In this document: in pieces, positions 34,957 to 44,065 of the stretch
Layout: each line of letters starts with the position of its first letter
Position numbering within the stretch: position 1 is the stretch's first letter
Assembly: GCA_964353015.1 (NCBI GenBank)
Contig: CAYGUA010000023.1
Coordinates: 25,084-89,083, forward strand
Direction of reading: 5' to 3'
Length of the DNA stretch: 64,000 nucleotides
Source of the DNA: JAMZMI01 sp964353015
Lineage (GTDB): Bacteria; Bacteroidota; Bacteroidia; Cytophagales; Cyclobacteriaceae
Made by a program: the position numbers and the translations under genes
The notes under the pieces: generated by a model
Databases searched by the model: none
What the model was told of the DNA's origin: nothing
What the model saw: only the letters and a program-made list of their open reading frames with translations

Positions 34957-35970
34957 TTACATTACTGACTTCACAGTTTTAATAATTCTAGCTGCTACTT
35001 TGTATGGATCAGCATTAGAAGCTGGTCTTCTATCTTCAAGATATCCACTCCATCCTTTGTTTTTTGTATAAAGAGGAATTCTAATTGAAGCACCTCTATC
35101 AGATACTCCATAAGAGAAATCATGAATAGAAGCTGTTTCATGCTTACCAGTCAATCGCTGATCGTTGTAAGCACCATAAACTTCAATATGTTCTTTAACT
35201 ACACCTCTGAACGCTTCACATACTTTTTCGATCTTCTCTTTAGAAGCTGCCGTTCTTGTATAAGTGTTTGAGAAATTGGCGTGCATACCTGAACCATTCC
35301 AGTCAGTCTTGCCTAGTGGCTTAGGATGGTACTCAATGTACAAACCATATTGCTCAGAAAGTCTTTCCATCAAATATCTTGCGACCCAAACCTGATCACC
35401 AGCCGACGAAGCACCTTTAGCAAATATTTGCCATTCCCACTGTCCTGCAGCTACTTCACCATTTGTACCTTCTACATTCAAACCAGCAGCGATACAAAGA
35501 TCAAGATGCTCATCTTTGAAGTCTCTACCGAAAACATTCTGTCCACCAACACCACAATAATATGGTCCCTGTCCTTGTAGTGGAGCTCCACCAGCAGGGA
35601 AACCAACAGGCAATTTAGTTTCTGGATCCATTAGGAAATATTCCTGCTCGAATCCGAACCAGAAATCATCATCTGCATCATCAATAGTTGCTCTTCCATT
35701 AGATACGTGAGGCGTACCATCTGCATTAAGCACTTCCGTCATTACAAGATATCCATTTTCGATAGCAGGATCAGGACAGATAAAAACTGGTTTCATGATA
35801 CAGTCGGAAGAACCACCTTCTGCTTGCTCAGTCGAAGATCCGTCAAATGACCAGTCATCACAATCTTCAAGCTTTCCACTGAAATTGTCAACAACTTTTG
35901 TTTTACTTCTTAGCGATTGGGTCGGCTTATATCCGTCCAACCAAATGTACTCCAATTTTGATTTAGACAT
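34957..35970 (-). CDS. glnII: glutamine synthetase, type II (eukaryote-like)
   Basis: This 337-residue enzyme makes glutamine from glutamate, ammonia and ATP. Its length and motifs are those of GSII rather than the 470-residue GSI or 700-residue GSIII. They include YIWLDGYKP at the start, the beta-grasp WSFDGSSTEQ, FGFEQEYF (metal-binding Glu), GTNGEVAAGQWEWQ, GSGMHANFSNT, NDQRLTGKHETASI and SYGVSDRGASIRIP. No adenylylation-type tyrosine loop of GSI is expected. It lies near a porin and an ammonium transporter on the same strand, which suggests a shared nitrogen-assimilation role. A 7-bp hairpin (36008-36024) lies in the upstream region. Confidence 0.95.
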   Translation of the reverse strand: MSKSKLEYIWLDGYKPTQSLRSKTKVVDNFSGKLEDCDDWSFDGSSTEQAEGGSSDCIMKPVFICPDPAIENGYLVMTEVLNADGTPHVSNGRATIDDADDDFWFGFEQEYFLMDPETKLPVGFPAGGAPLQGQGPYYCGVGGQNVFGRDFKDEHLDLCIAAGLNVEGTNGEVAAGQWEWQIFAKGASSAGDQVWVARYLMERLSEQYGLYIEYHPKPLGKTDWNGSGMHANFSNTYTRTAASKEKIEKVCEAFRGVVKEHIEVYGAYNDQRLTGKHETASIHDFSYGVSDRGASIRIPLYTKNKGWSGYLEDRRPASNADPYKVAARIIKTVKSVM

Positions 35971-36150
35971 TTTTTTAGGTTTATATTTTGTAAGTTAAAC
36001 AAGTGTGACTCAGGCAACCTAAGTCGTTTTAATAGGTTCTGTAATTTTCAAATTTTTGAGCAAAAAAATAAGTATACAGTATTATTTTTTTGATTGTATT
36101 GCCAATTTCATAAAAATTTTAACAAATCATTGGCAATGGAAATAAACAGG

Positions 36151-36180
36151 CAAAGTCCACTCACGGCTGAGTGGACTTTG
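36151..36180 (-). terminator. hairpin after the porin gene
   Basis: CAAAGTCCACTCA (36151-36163) pairs perfectly with 36168-36180 around a CGGC loop, 25 nt after the porin stop. The following U-tract on the minus strand is weak, so it may be a stabilising hairpin or a leaky terminator before the glutamine synthetase gene. Confidence 0.6.
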
Positions 36181-36205
36181 ACAATTTATTCAATGATATC
36201 TTAAA

Positions 36206-37255
36206 TTAGAATGCATAAACAGCAGCTACCAAGAAAGAAGCAAGAGATCCTTGTGGCGCTTTTCCAGCCTCCGGTACAACGATATCTTGCGAATACATGT
36301 CAACTCTGAATTCTGGAATAAAAGTCAATGCTCCCACTGTATAGTTAGCAGAAAGAGTCAAATCAATTACGCTTTCGTCCGTTGCAAATAATCCTAAACC
36401 TTGATCTTGGAAATACTCACCCCTGATTCCCATTGAGAAATCATCAGAGAATGAATTTTGAAGATAAAGCGCTCCACCAGCAAACAAGTCATTGTTGAAT
36501 GTTGCGTTGATACCCAAGTACATTGCGTCAGATAGATCAAATCCACCAGTGTAGTCAATTTGGAAATAGTTATCGCTGAACAATAGATTCAAGTACTGGC
36601 CACTGATTCCAAATTGTGCACCACCGTAATAATGGTTTGTTGGGTTGAATTCAGTAATATCAGTATTGTTGAAAACACCCAACATTAAACTAGCATCACC
36701 CAAAGCAATATCAGCTTTCAAACCACTATGTGAGAATGGTCCGTAAGAGAACATGTATGAAGTAGAATAGTTGTAATTCGCAGTTGGAGAGATTACTTCA
36801 TAACCTAAGAAAGTGTTGAAGTTACCAATGGTGAATGTTACTGACTCAGTTGCATTCCAATAAGCATACAATTGATTTACTATTGCCGAGTTTCCTGGTA
36901 TATCACCAATTCCATCACCATCCACATCAACAGACGAACCGAAAACAGCTTCATCACCTCTTGGACCAAATACCATATCAGCAACGAAACCTGATTTCTC
37001 TCCTTCTAATGAAGTAACAAGGTTGAACATACCTAATGAAAATCCAGGAAGATTAGCAAAAGATGTACCTGGATGAATCCATCCGTCAGCTGCAGCATCA
37101 TTTGATGCATTCAAATTAGCTCGGTAATAAGTATCAATCGACCCGCTGAAAGAAAGAGTTGGACCTTCTTCGTCCTGTGCATTTACATTAACAGAAACTA
37201 CCGTCAATAGAAGCGCGAAAAGCGCAGATTTAAATACATTTGTAAAATTTTTCAT
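36206..37255 (-). CDS. outer-membrane porin (beta-barrel porin-2-like)
   Basis: This 349-residue protein has a signal peptide (about 1-26, ending NVNAQ) and then alternating amphipathic strands throughout, from LSFSGSIDTYYRANL to the C-terminal FLVAAVYAF. The final Phe fits the outer-membrane barrel signal. The composition, rich in Gly, Asn, Phe and Tyr and nearly free of Cys, is typical of Bacteroidota porins of the bbp2/OmpL-like type. A DVDGDGIGDI loop looks calcium-binding. It lies directly after the ammonium transporter, with a hairpin between, so it may let ammonium or other nitrogen compounds through the outer membrane; this is inference from position. Confidence 0.85.
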   Translation of the reverse strand: MKNFTNVFKSALFALLLTVVSVNVNAQDEEGPTLSFSGSIDTYYRANLNASNDAAADGWIHPGTSFANLPGFSLGMFNLVTSLEGEKSGFVADMVFGPRGDEAVFGSSVDVDGDGIGDIPGNSAIVNQLYAYWNATESVTFTIGNFNTFLGYEVISPTANYNYSTSYMFSYGPFSHSGLKADIALGDASLMLGVFNNTDITEFNPTNHYYGGAQFGISGQYLNLLFSDNYFQIDYTGGFDLSDAMYLGINATFNNDLFAGGALYLQNSFSDDFSMGIRGEYFQDQGLGLFATDESVIDLTLSANYTVGALTFIPEFRVDMYSQDIVVPEAGKAPQGSLASFLVAAVYAF

Positions 37256-37383
37256 GTGTTATAAGTTTTAGTTTTTGACTGCCACATGGAATTTGCATTA
37301 GCTGTTTCAACTTATCGTTGAATTGGCATTGCTCATTTCAAAGGCATTTCTTGATTGAAAATGTTTTTGAAAAATGTTTAAGT

Positions 37384-37433
37384 AGCCTCTGATCGTATGA
37401 GTTTCCCGACCTATAGATCAGAGGCTTTTTTTA
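37384..37433 (+). terminator. hairpin with T-run on the plus strand
   Basis: AGCCTCTGATC (37384-37394) pairs perfectly with 37416-37426 and is followed by TTTTTTT on the plus strand. The nearby genes are on the minus strand, where no U-tract follows. It may therefore block antisense transcription or act as a processing hairpin between amtB and the porin gene. Confidence 0.5.
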
Positions 37434-37449
37434 TTTTGAGATTTGAGAA

Positions 37450-38751
37450 TTATTCGGTGATGATTGTATAACCTCTGATACCGTGCTCATGGCTATCCAA
37501 TCCTTCTTTTTCATGCTCTTCTGATACTCTGATTCCCATTGTGAATTTCAATACATAGAAGATGATGAGTGCACTGATGAAAGCAGCAGCTCCACAAGCA
37601 ACAACACCTATCAACTGAGCCATGAAAGTATGGTCAGGATTTGTAGAGAAGATACCTACTGCAAGTGTTCCCCAGATTCCACATACAAGGTGAACAGAAA
37701 CTGCACCTACTACGTCATCTAATTTAAATTTGTCCAAAGTAACTGCTGAGAAAACAACGATGATACCAGCGATGAAGCCGATAAGAAGCGCATTCATTGG
37801 CTCAATTGAATCAGCACCAGCTGTGATACCAACAAGACCAGCAAGAATTCCATTAAGAACCATACCTAAATCAAGTCTTTTGAACATTAAGTATCCTCCA
37901 AGGAATCCACCAAGTCCACCAGTACAAGCAGCCAAAGAAGTAGTAACCAATACGAAAGACACAGCTCCTGGATCAGCAGATAATACAGAACCTCCGTTGA
38001 AACCGAACCATCCTAACCAAAGTAGGAAAACCCCGATTACAGCCAAAGGCACAGAAGAACCTGGCTTGTCAATTACTTTACCATCTACATATTTTCCAAG
38101 ACGTGGACCTAGTACCATGATACCAGCTAGTGCTCCCCATCCGCCTACAGAGTGAACAAGTGTAGAACCAGCGAAATCGTAGAATCCTAGTTCAGAAAGG
38201 AATCCACCACCCCATTGCCAGCTACCAATGATTGGATAAACGATACCCACAAAAACTACTGTGAAGATCATATAAGCTCCAATTTTGATACGCTCAGCCA
38301 CAGCTCCTGATACAATAGTAGCAGCTGTTGCAGCGAACATGGCCTGGAACAAGAAATCTGTCCAGTAAGTGTAACCTCCTCCAGCGTATTCTGAAGTCAC
38401 ATCAGCAGTAGACATAGATTCAATGCCAAAACCTGCAAAACCTAATATCCCATTGAATTCACCAGGATACATCAAGTTAAACCCACAGATGAAGTAGGTT
38501 AGGATACCGATAATCGGAGTTAAAGTATTCTTGAAAAGAATATTAACTGTGTTTTTTGCTTGACCAAAGCCAGTTTCAACACCCGCGAAACCTAGGTGCA
38601 TAATGAAAACTAAAGCTGTAGCCAACATCATCCAGATGTTATTTGCCGTCAACAAGTTGAAGGCCACATCCGAAGCTAGATCAGCTTGAGCTACTGCTTC
38701 TACAGCACCCTCAGCCGATGGCATCATTAAAAGGTTGGTGATCATGTTCAT
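37450..38751 (-). CDS. amtB: ammonium transporter
   Basis: This protein of about 433 residues belongs to the Amt/Rh family and has 11-12 membrane helices. Visible motifs are NNIWMMLATALVFIMHLGFA at the first helix, GSVAERIK-type GAVAERIKIGAYM, LVHSVGGWGALAG (first pore histidine region) and VSVHLVCGIWGTLAVG (second pore histidine). The C-terminal tail includes GIRVSEEHEKEGLD, the segment that contacts PII proteins in relatives. The frame opens at a TTG at 38760, but the ATG at 38751 (or 38745) is preferred. A 7-bp inverted repeat lies about 43 bp upstream of the start. It works with GSII to capture ammonium. Confidence 0.95.
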   Translation of the reverse strand: MNMITNLLMMPSAEGAVEAVAQADLASDVAFNLLTANNIWMMLATALVFIMHLGFAGVETGFGQAKNTVNILFKNTLTPIIGILTYFICGFNLMYPGEFNGILGFAGFGIESMSTADVTSEYAGGGYTYWTDFLFQAMFAATAATIVSGAVAERIKIGAYMIFTVVFVGIVYPIIGSWQWGGGFLSELGFYDFAGSTLVHSVGGWGALAGIMVLGPRLGKYVDGKVIDKPGSSVPLAVIGVFLLWLGWFGFNGGSVLSADPGAVSFVLVTTSLAACTGGLGGFLGGYLMFKRLDLGMVLNGILAGLVGITAGADSIEPMNALLIGFIAGIIVVFSAVTLDKFKLDDVVGAVSVHLVCGIWGTLAVGIFSTNPDHTFMAQLIGVVACGAAAFISALIIFYVLKFTMGIRVSEEHEKEGLDSHEHGIRGYTIITE

Positions 38752-39252
38752 AAATTTCAAATTTAATTTTGTTGAAAAAAACCTTTGGTTAATAATATGT
38801 CGTCACATATTTGTTTCGCCAAATAAAGATAATGTTTGAACCCTCTCAAAATTATCGTTTCATTTTTTTATCCGTTTTCTTAGAGAATCAATTGGTGGAA
38901 GGTCGGTTTTTTTGAAATAATGATAATGAAAATTCAATTATTTTATCAATTCAATTTCTTACTTCAATTGCAGGTATCTCTGACAAGAGAGATTGTAAAA
39001 ATTCAAGTTTTCCATTTTTTGAATTGAAATATGGAGTTTTCATTAAATATTTTTCAAAAATCAGAATGAATTGCAAAATATTCTCTCTGTCATTACAAAT
39101 TAGAGTAGTGTTTTATGGATTCTTTACGAATATGCTAAAACGAAGCATTTTCATTTGGCAATTTGAACCCAGAATGGGTTTTGAATCAAAAGTTATGGTG
39201 GTTTGGGCCATTTGATTATCTAAATAGCAAAAGAGTTGAAGGACGATTCAAA
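38752..39252. other. 500-bp intergenic region upstream of amtB
   Basis: This AT-rich region holds the amtB promoter on its left. A 63-codon frame on the plus strand (39024-39215) looks spurious: its composition is biased to Phe, Ile and Lys and it has no promoter or terminator. An inverted repeat AATATGT-cgtc-ACATATT lies at 38794-38811. I see no RNA gene or repeat in the rest. Confidence 0.5.
38794..38811. promoter_or_regulatory. inverted repeat upstream of amtB
   Basis: AATATGT and ACATATT form a perfect 7-bp inverted repeat around CGTC, starting 43 bp before the amtB ATG. It could bind a dimeric nitrogen regulator. It is a single example with no second copy seen near glnII. Confidence 0.35.
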
Positions 39253-41835
39253 CTACTTGAGCATAGTCAAATACCCCTTGTAATTGGTTCTGCTATATTG
39301 GATTAAATAAAAATAGGTTCCTGTTGGGTGATTGCCACCAGTCCAGCTAAAATTACGATCCTTACTCTCGAAGACTGTTTTCCCACTCCTATCCTGAATA
39401 ACAATGAACTGGAATGAATCTTCGCAATTATCATTAGGGAGATTTCTTCTTCTGTCGTCAAATCCTGATAGTTTAAAAACATTATTCCAATTATCCCCAT
39501 TTGGCGTAAAGACATCCGGCGGATCAAAATTCACGAAGCTTTCACGCGTCTCATATATTTCAAAGCTCAATCTCATTGTATCCAAGCCATTGATTGGGCA
39601 GTTATTGTCAGTGGCTAATAAATAAAGATCAAAACTGCGACTGGTTTCCCCAAGCTCCAAAAGGTTGCATTCAGGAGTCCATGTCAAAAGTGAACTAATA
39701 CTACCATTTCCCTTTGCTGATTCAAATTGAAGGGTATTTGAATTTGGTCTTCGAAACGAATCATAAAATCCAAGTGTAATCTCCTGATCTGATTCCTCGT
39801 CAGAAACCATGATTTCCAATTCAAAATCAGTATTCACTTCGATTTGATAGTTCCTCGGAATAGGTTGAAAAACAGGAGCGTTGTTTTGAGGTAAATTTAT
39901 CTTAATCAACACCTCCAACGTATCGTAGTTAGTAATATGACAGATATCATCGTCCTCAGCGAGGAAGTAAAATTTATATTCATCTTTTGCCAGAATATTA
40001 ATTTCGCTACATTGAGGTGTCCAAGAAAACTCTTCAGATAATGTGCCCAACCCTTGTCCATTTTGAAAAGTCACCCCCAAATTTTCAGGATCAAAACCAT
40101 CTCCAATCATCCTTAATGAAACAGGGTCATTATCTAGATCCTCTACAGTAATTTCAAAGGTCAATTTTTCACCAAACTCAATTTCTAAATTATTTGAGCT
40201 TGATGACATGATTTCAGGGTTGGTGTTGCCAGGAAGAAACGCATTCAAATCAACCCATTCAATCACAGGATTTTCACTTTCACATTGGTCATTATCTTCT
40301 GCTATGATACCAATTGTAAAATTTTGCTTATCTGATAAATCATAAGTGTTACAATCCACTTCGAAAGTGAAAGTTCCAGCTACTCTACCTGGTTCATTTA
40401 CATTGATCTGAAAAAACATACCTCGCTCTTGTGGAGTGAGCACATCAGAGTAAATCAAAGAAAGATCAATGAAATCATTTTCCGCATCAATTGCTTCGAA
40501 ATCGAAGGTGATTTTATCACCATTAGGCACATTATATACATCTTGGATTGGAGACAAACTCACGTTGGTATTTGGTGGGGGTTCTATCTGCAATGTCATC
40601 CTTACTGTATCCAGCTGTGGTAGTGGACAAATATCATCCTCTACAATAAAGTCTACTACAAATGGACGATCTCCAGTTGGGGGACAATCTGGAGCGCAAA
40701 ATTCTATCAAAGCTTCATTTCCAAGACCAATTGTGTATTTCAAATCTTTTAAAATTTCATATTCACCATTAAAACTTACTGGATCTGCTCTGAAACTTAC
40801 TTTTTCACCCTGCATCACATTTGTTACTTTGAAATAGAAGCATTTGTCATCTTCAACCGCATACTTTAATGTATCAACTCTAGGATCAAACGTTTCATTT
40901 CCTGGAATCACAATATCTAGAGAAGGCGGTGGTGGTGGCTTACAACCATCAATCACGAGCATTTGAAAATCGCGCTGCACTTCACCGATTTTTACAGGCA
41001 CGCCAGTCACAGCATCATCGCGCCATTCTTCCACTACCACTGAGAAAACATAAAGCCCTCTGGTCTTAGGGTTTACCGTAAGTAAACCTCTGCTACTAAT
41101 CCCGAGGGCCGGTGATCCCGGTATCACATTGTCAATATCAAAACCCTGCGCCCATCTGATTTCAAGTTTAGGCTTTGGATCAGGTAAAGGAGCCGGATTA
41201 TCGCGATTTGCATTTTTGGTTCCCAAAGGAACCGCCATTCTATATACAAGGGAGTCGCCATCAGGATCCTGTCCTATAAAACTGGTGTAAAACAGCTGAC
41301 CTACACAAGCGTAATCACTTAGAGGCTTGTTTAATATAGGTGACGAGTTTATGAAAGGCTGACCATTTTTATAAAGCGGCGGTATATCCAGAATGTATTG
41401 CATCCCAGCTCCTCCTGAGTTTAATATGTTGACCACATTCGCATTTCTGCAGCATCTATCCCATGTGATATAATATCCCTCCTCATCTGCAAATTCCTTT
41501 GGATCCAGCTCAAAAGTAGCAGACCAGACAACCCGTGTAGTTTGCAATTCTTCTATCGAGCAATCAACATTGGTATAAAATACCTCAGTCTGATCTTCAA
41601 ACAGAAGACGCAAGTTTGATATACGCTCATTGTCTTTATTGGAAAATAAAGCCACTGTTACATTCTGCTCAACAACACTATTGATATCTTGATTCTCATC
41701 ACGATATTGGATCAGCCTGATTTTATACACTCCTGGTGAGATAGTAATGAACTCAATCTCACCACCCACGATATGAGCAGCATTTACTGTCATCCAACTC
41801 AGCACCAATATCAAAAGAGAGACAAGTCTTTTCAT
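39253..41835 (-). CDS. large secreted protein with gliding/T9SS type B C-terminal domain
   Basis: This 860-residue protein has a signal peptide (1-19, ending TVNA) and a start common to many Bacteroidota surface proteins (AAHIVGGEIEFITISPGVYKI). Several cadherin- or Ig-like beta domains follow, each with paired cysteines and DPDGDSL, DAENDFIDL or DLDNDPVSL-type loops. The last 85 residues (PPDVFTPNGDNWNNVF to TNYKGYLTMLK) are the gliding-motility-associated C-terminal domain that directs export by the type IX system and surface attachment. It is probably an adhesin or structural surface protein. It is monocistronic, with 400 bp of non-coding DNA upstream. Confidence 0.9.
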   Translation of the reverse strand: MKRLVSLLILVLSWMTVNAAHIVGGEIEFITISPGVYKIRLIQYRDENQDINSVVEQNVTVALFSNKDNERISNLRLLFEDQTEVFYTNVDCSIEELQTTRVVWSATFELDPKEFADEEGYYITWDRCCRNANVVNILNSGGAGMQYILDIPPLYKNGQPFINSSPILNKPLSDYACVGQLFYTSFIGQDPDGDSLVYRMAVPLGTKNANRDNPAPLPDPKPKLEIRWAQGFDIDNVIPGSPALGISSRGLLTVNPKTRGLYVFSVVVEEWRDDAVTGVPVKIGEVQRDFQMLVIDGCKPPPPPSLDIVIPGNETFDPRVDTLKYAVEDDKCFYFKVTNVMQGEKVSFRADPVSFNGEYEILKDLKYTIGLGNEALIEFCAPDCPPTGDRPFVVDFIVEDDICPLPQLDTVRMTLQIEPPPNTNVSLSPIQDVYNVPNGDKITFDFEAIDAENDFIDLSLIYSDVLTPQERGMFFQINVNEPGRVAGTFTFEVDCNTYDLSDKQNFTIGIIAEDNDQCESENPVIEWVDLNAFLPGNTNPEIMSSSSNNLEIEFGEKLTFEITVEDLDNDPVSLRMIGDGFDPENLGVTFQNGQGLGTLSEEFSWTPQCSEINILAKDEYKFYFLAEDDDICHITNYDTLEVLIKINLPQNNAPVFQPIPRNYQIEVNTDFELEIMVSDEESDQEITLGFYDSFRRPNSNTLQFESAKGNGSISSLLTWTPECNLLELGETSRSFDLYLLATDNNCPINGLDTMRLSFEIYETRESFVNFDPPDVFTPNGDNWNNVFKLSGFDDRRRNLPNDNCEDSFQFIVIQDRSGKTVFESKDRNFSWTGGNHPTGTYFYLIQYSRTNYKGYLTMLK

Positions 41836-42255
41836 TCGTCAGGAATATACCTTAGTAAACATTCAGGAATCGCATCACCCCACTATATTTGGATGGCAAT
41901 TCATAATTTAAGCCAAAAAGCATCATTGTAAAGTTATTGAAAAGCGTCTGATAATGTTCTTTCAAATATTTGAAAACACTAAGTTCAATTTCATTTATAT
42001 ATGAATAACTGAGATTACGATAATTGTTCTAATCCAATTAGAATTATATAGCTATCGAAACGGATAAGAAAAATGAAATTAATTTGACAACTTATTCACA
42101 GGAATAGGAATGGTGTAAATCACAACAATCCGCTTCGGTTTATAATATCGCAATTTCAAGATTGTAAAATCCGATACGCTTTTTGTGGGTGAAATACGAT
42201 TGGTTTTGTTGAACATTCATAACGTCTATCACAAACTAATTGTACAAACAATTCG
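41836..42255. other. divergent intergenic region
   Basis: This 420-bp AT-rich stretch separates the gliding-type protein from rlmD. It must hold the promoter of the former, but I find no convincing TAnnTTTG there. Near the right end, AATTGT-acaa-ACAATT (42238-42253) is a perfect inverted repeat just before the rlmD -7 box. No gene is seen. Confidence 0.45.
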
Positions 42256-42263
42256 TAATTTTG
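42256..42263 (+). promoter_or_regulatory. -7 promoter element of rlmD
   Basis: TAATTTTG fully matches TAnnTTTG and predicts a transcript start near 42268, only 2 nt before the ATG at 42270. This rules out the longer frame starting with TTG at 42240, and it implies a nearly leaderless message. Confidence 0.55.
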
Positions 42264-42269
42264 TGGAAT

Positions 42270-43664
42270 ATGAGGCAGAATACAATTGTTGAGAAGGTTG
42301 AGATCATCGGAATCTCAGCAGAAGGTAAAAGCGTTGGGAAACAAGATTCAAAAGTTTATTTTATAAATCAAGGTGCTCCAGGGGATATTGTAGATATTCA
42401 AATAACCGGGAAAAAGAAACGATTTTTTGAAGGTGTGATCACACATTTTCATCAAAAGTCCACAAATAGAGTTGAGCCATTTTGCGAACATTTTGGTGTC
42501 TGTGGCGGATGCAAATGGCAACACATCAATTACGAAGCACAACTCAAATTCAAGCAAGAGCACGTCACGGACAATCTAAAGAAGATCTCTAAAATTGACA
42601 ACCTGCCTGAGATTATGCCTATTTTAGGTTCATCTGAAACACAGTTTTACCGAAACAAACTCGAATTCACCTTTTCTGATTACAGATGGCTGACCCGAGA
42701 ACAAATCGATAGTGGTATCGAATATTCAAAAAATGCACTTGGCTTTCACGTACCAAAGAGATTTGACAGAATATTGGACATAGAAAAATGTTGGCTGCAG
42801 AATGATCCGTCGAATGAGATCCGGTTGGCGGTGAAATCGTTCGCCAAAGAAAATGATTTGAGCTTTTTCAATTTGAGAAATCAAACTGGCTTGTTGCGTA
42901 ATTTGATTATTCGTACAACGACTACTGGCGATTTGATGGTTCTGGTTCAGTTTTTCTACCAAGACTCAAAAAATGAAAAGCTCCTTGATTTTCTGAAAAA
43001 CAAATTCCCACAAATCACTTCGCTTCAATACATCATCAACGGCAAAGGCAATGAGACCTTCTATGATTTGCCTGTGCATCTATATCATGGTGAAGCATTC
43101 ATAACAGAACAGATGGAAGGTCTTCAATTCAGAATTGGACCAAAATCTTTTTACCAAACCAATTCAAAGCAGGCTTATGAATTATACAAGGTTGCAAGAG
43201 AATTCGCAGGACTTACAGGCGATGAAGTAGTGTATGATTTATATACAGGCACAGGTACAATTGCCAATTTTGTCGCAAAAAACGCAAAAAAAGTGATTGG
43301 CGTGGAATCAGTTCAAGATGCAATCATAGATGCAAGAAAAAATTCTGAATTAAACAATATTCATAACACCACATTTCTCGCTGGAGACATGAAAGATATG
43401 TTTACGGAAGCTTTTGTGAAAAAACATGGACAGCCAGACGTAATTATCACAGACCCTCCTCGAGCTGGCATGCATGATAAGGTGGTGGAAATGCTGAACA
43501 GAATAAAACCTGCTAAGTTGGTATATGTAAGTTGCAACCCTTCCACACAAGCGCGAGACCTGGAGCTGCTAAGTGAATCATTTGTAGTACAAAAAATCCA
43601 ACCTGTCGATATGTTTCCTCAGACACATCATGTAGAGAATGTGGTGTTATTAATTGCCAAATAA
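42270..43664 (+). CDS. rlmD: 23S rRNA (uracil-5-)-methyltransferase
   Basis: This enzyme of about 464 residues belongs to the RumA/TrmA family. It has an N-terminal TRAM-like beta barrel (about 5-60), an iron-sulfur motif CEHFGVCGGC (Cys72, Cys78, Cys81), a SAM-binding domain with YDLYTGTGTIANF and ITDPPRAGMH, and the catalytic cysteine region YVSCNPSTQARDL. It places a methyl group on a uracil of 23S rRNA; RlmD or RlmC specificity cannot be decided. The following 120-residue gene starts 2 nt after its stop, so the two are co-transcribed. Confidence 0.92.
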   Translation: MRQNTIVEKVEIIGISAEGKSVGKQDSKVYFINQGAPGDIVDIQITGKKKRFFEGVITHFHQKSTNRVEPFCEHFGVCGGCKWQHINYEAQLKFKQEHVTDNLKKISKIDNLPEIMPILGSSETQFYRNKLEFTFSDYRWLTREQIDSGIEYSKNALGFHVPKRFDRILDIEKCWLQNDPSNEIRLAVKSFAKENDLSFFNLRNQTGLLRNLIIRTTTTGDLMVLVQFFYQDSKNEKLLDFLKNKFPQITSLQYIINGKGNETFYDLPVHLYHGEAFITEQMEGLQFRIGPKSFYQTNSKQAYELYKVAREFAGLTGDEVVYDLYTGTGTIANFVAKNAKKVIGVESVQDAIIDARKNSELNNIHNTTFLAGDMKDMFTEAFVKKHGQPDVIITDPPRAGMHDKVVEMLNRIKPAKLVYVSCNPSTQARDLELLSESFVVQKIQPVDMFPQTHHVENVVLLIAK

Positions 43665-43666
43665 TC

Positions 43667-44029
43667 ATGCAAAACGACCCAACTCTTAACCCAAAATATC
43701 TAGGTAAAATATCAACTGATTTTGTGAAAGTTTCTGAATATCTGAAGGAGGCCTCTTACATGATCAGGAAGCAGGGTTTTTCAAAATATCCGATATTCCC
43801 AATGTCTCAAGAAGACATCCCAATAGGTCAGCTACTTTACGAGGCAGGTAAATTGGAAAACGAATGGAATTATTACGCCTCAATGATGGAGGAATTTACG
43901 CAGCGCAAATTAATTGAAAATGAAGAGGTGTTTACTGAAGCCTATAAAGATGCCGATGAATTTTGCTGCTTATTTGTAGTGGATAAGGAATTCACAAACT
44001 TCCTCTTCATTCCTTATCCGGAAGATTAA
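43667..44029 (+). CDS. conserved-looking hypothetical protein after rlmD
   Basis: This 120-residue cytoplasmic protein has helix-rich ends and a central DIPIGQLLYEAGKLENEWNYY, and closes with FTNFLFIPYPED. There is no signal peptide and no known motif; I recognise it only as a Bacteroidota-type small protein. The ATG is 2 nt past the rlmD stop. The next gene (MscS) starts 36 nt after it. Confidence 0.75.
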   Translation: MQNDPTLNPKYLGKISTDFVKVSEYLKEASYMIRKQGFSKYPIFPMSQEDIPIGQLLYEAGKLENEWNYYASMMEEFTQRKLIENEEVFTEAYKDADEFCCLFVVDKEFTNFLFIPYPED

Positions 44030-44065
44030 TATTGAAAATTTAAGTTGAACTAATTATTATTAAAC

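Noticed and set aside
39024..39215. 63-codon plus-strand frame in the region upstream of amtB
   Set aside because: Biased composition rich in Phe, Ile and Lys, no promoter, no terminator and no recognisable family; it looks like chance in AT-rich DNA.
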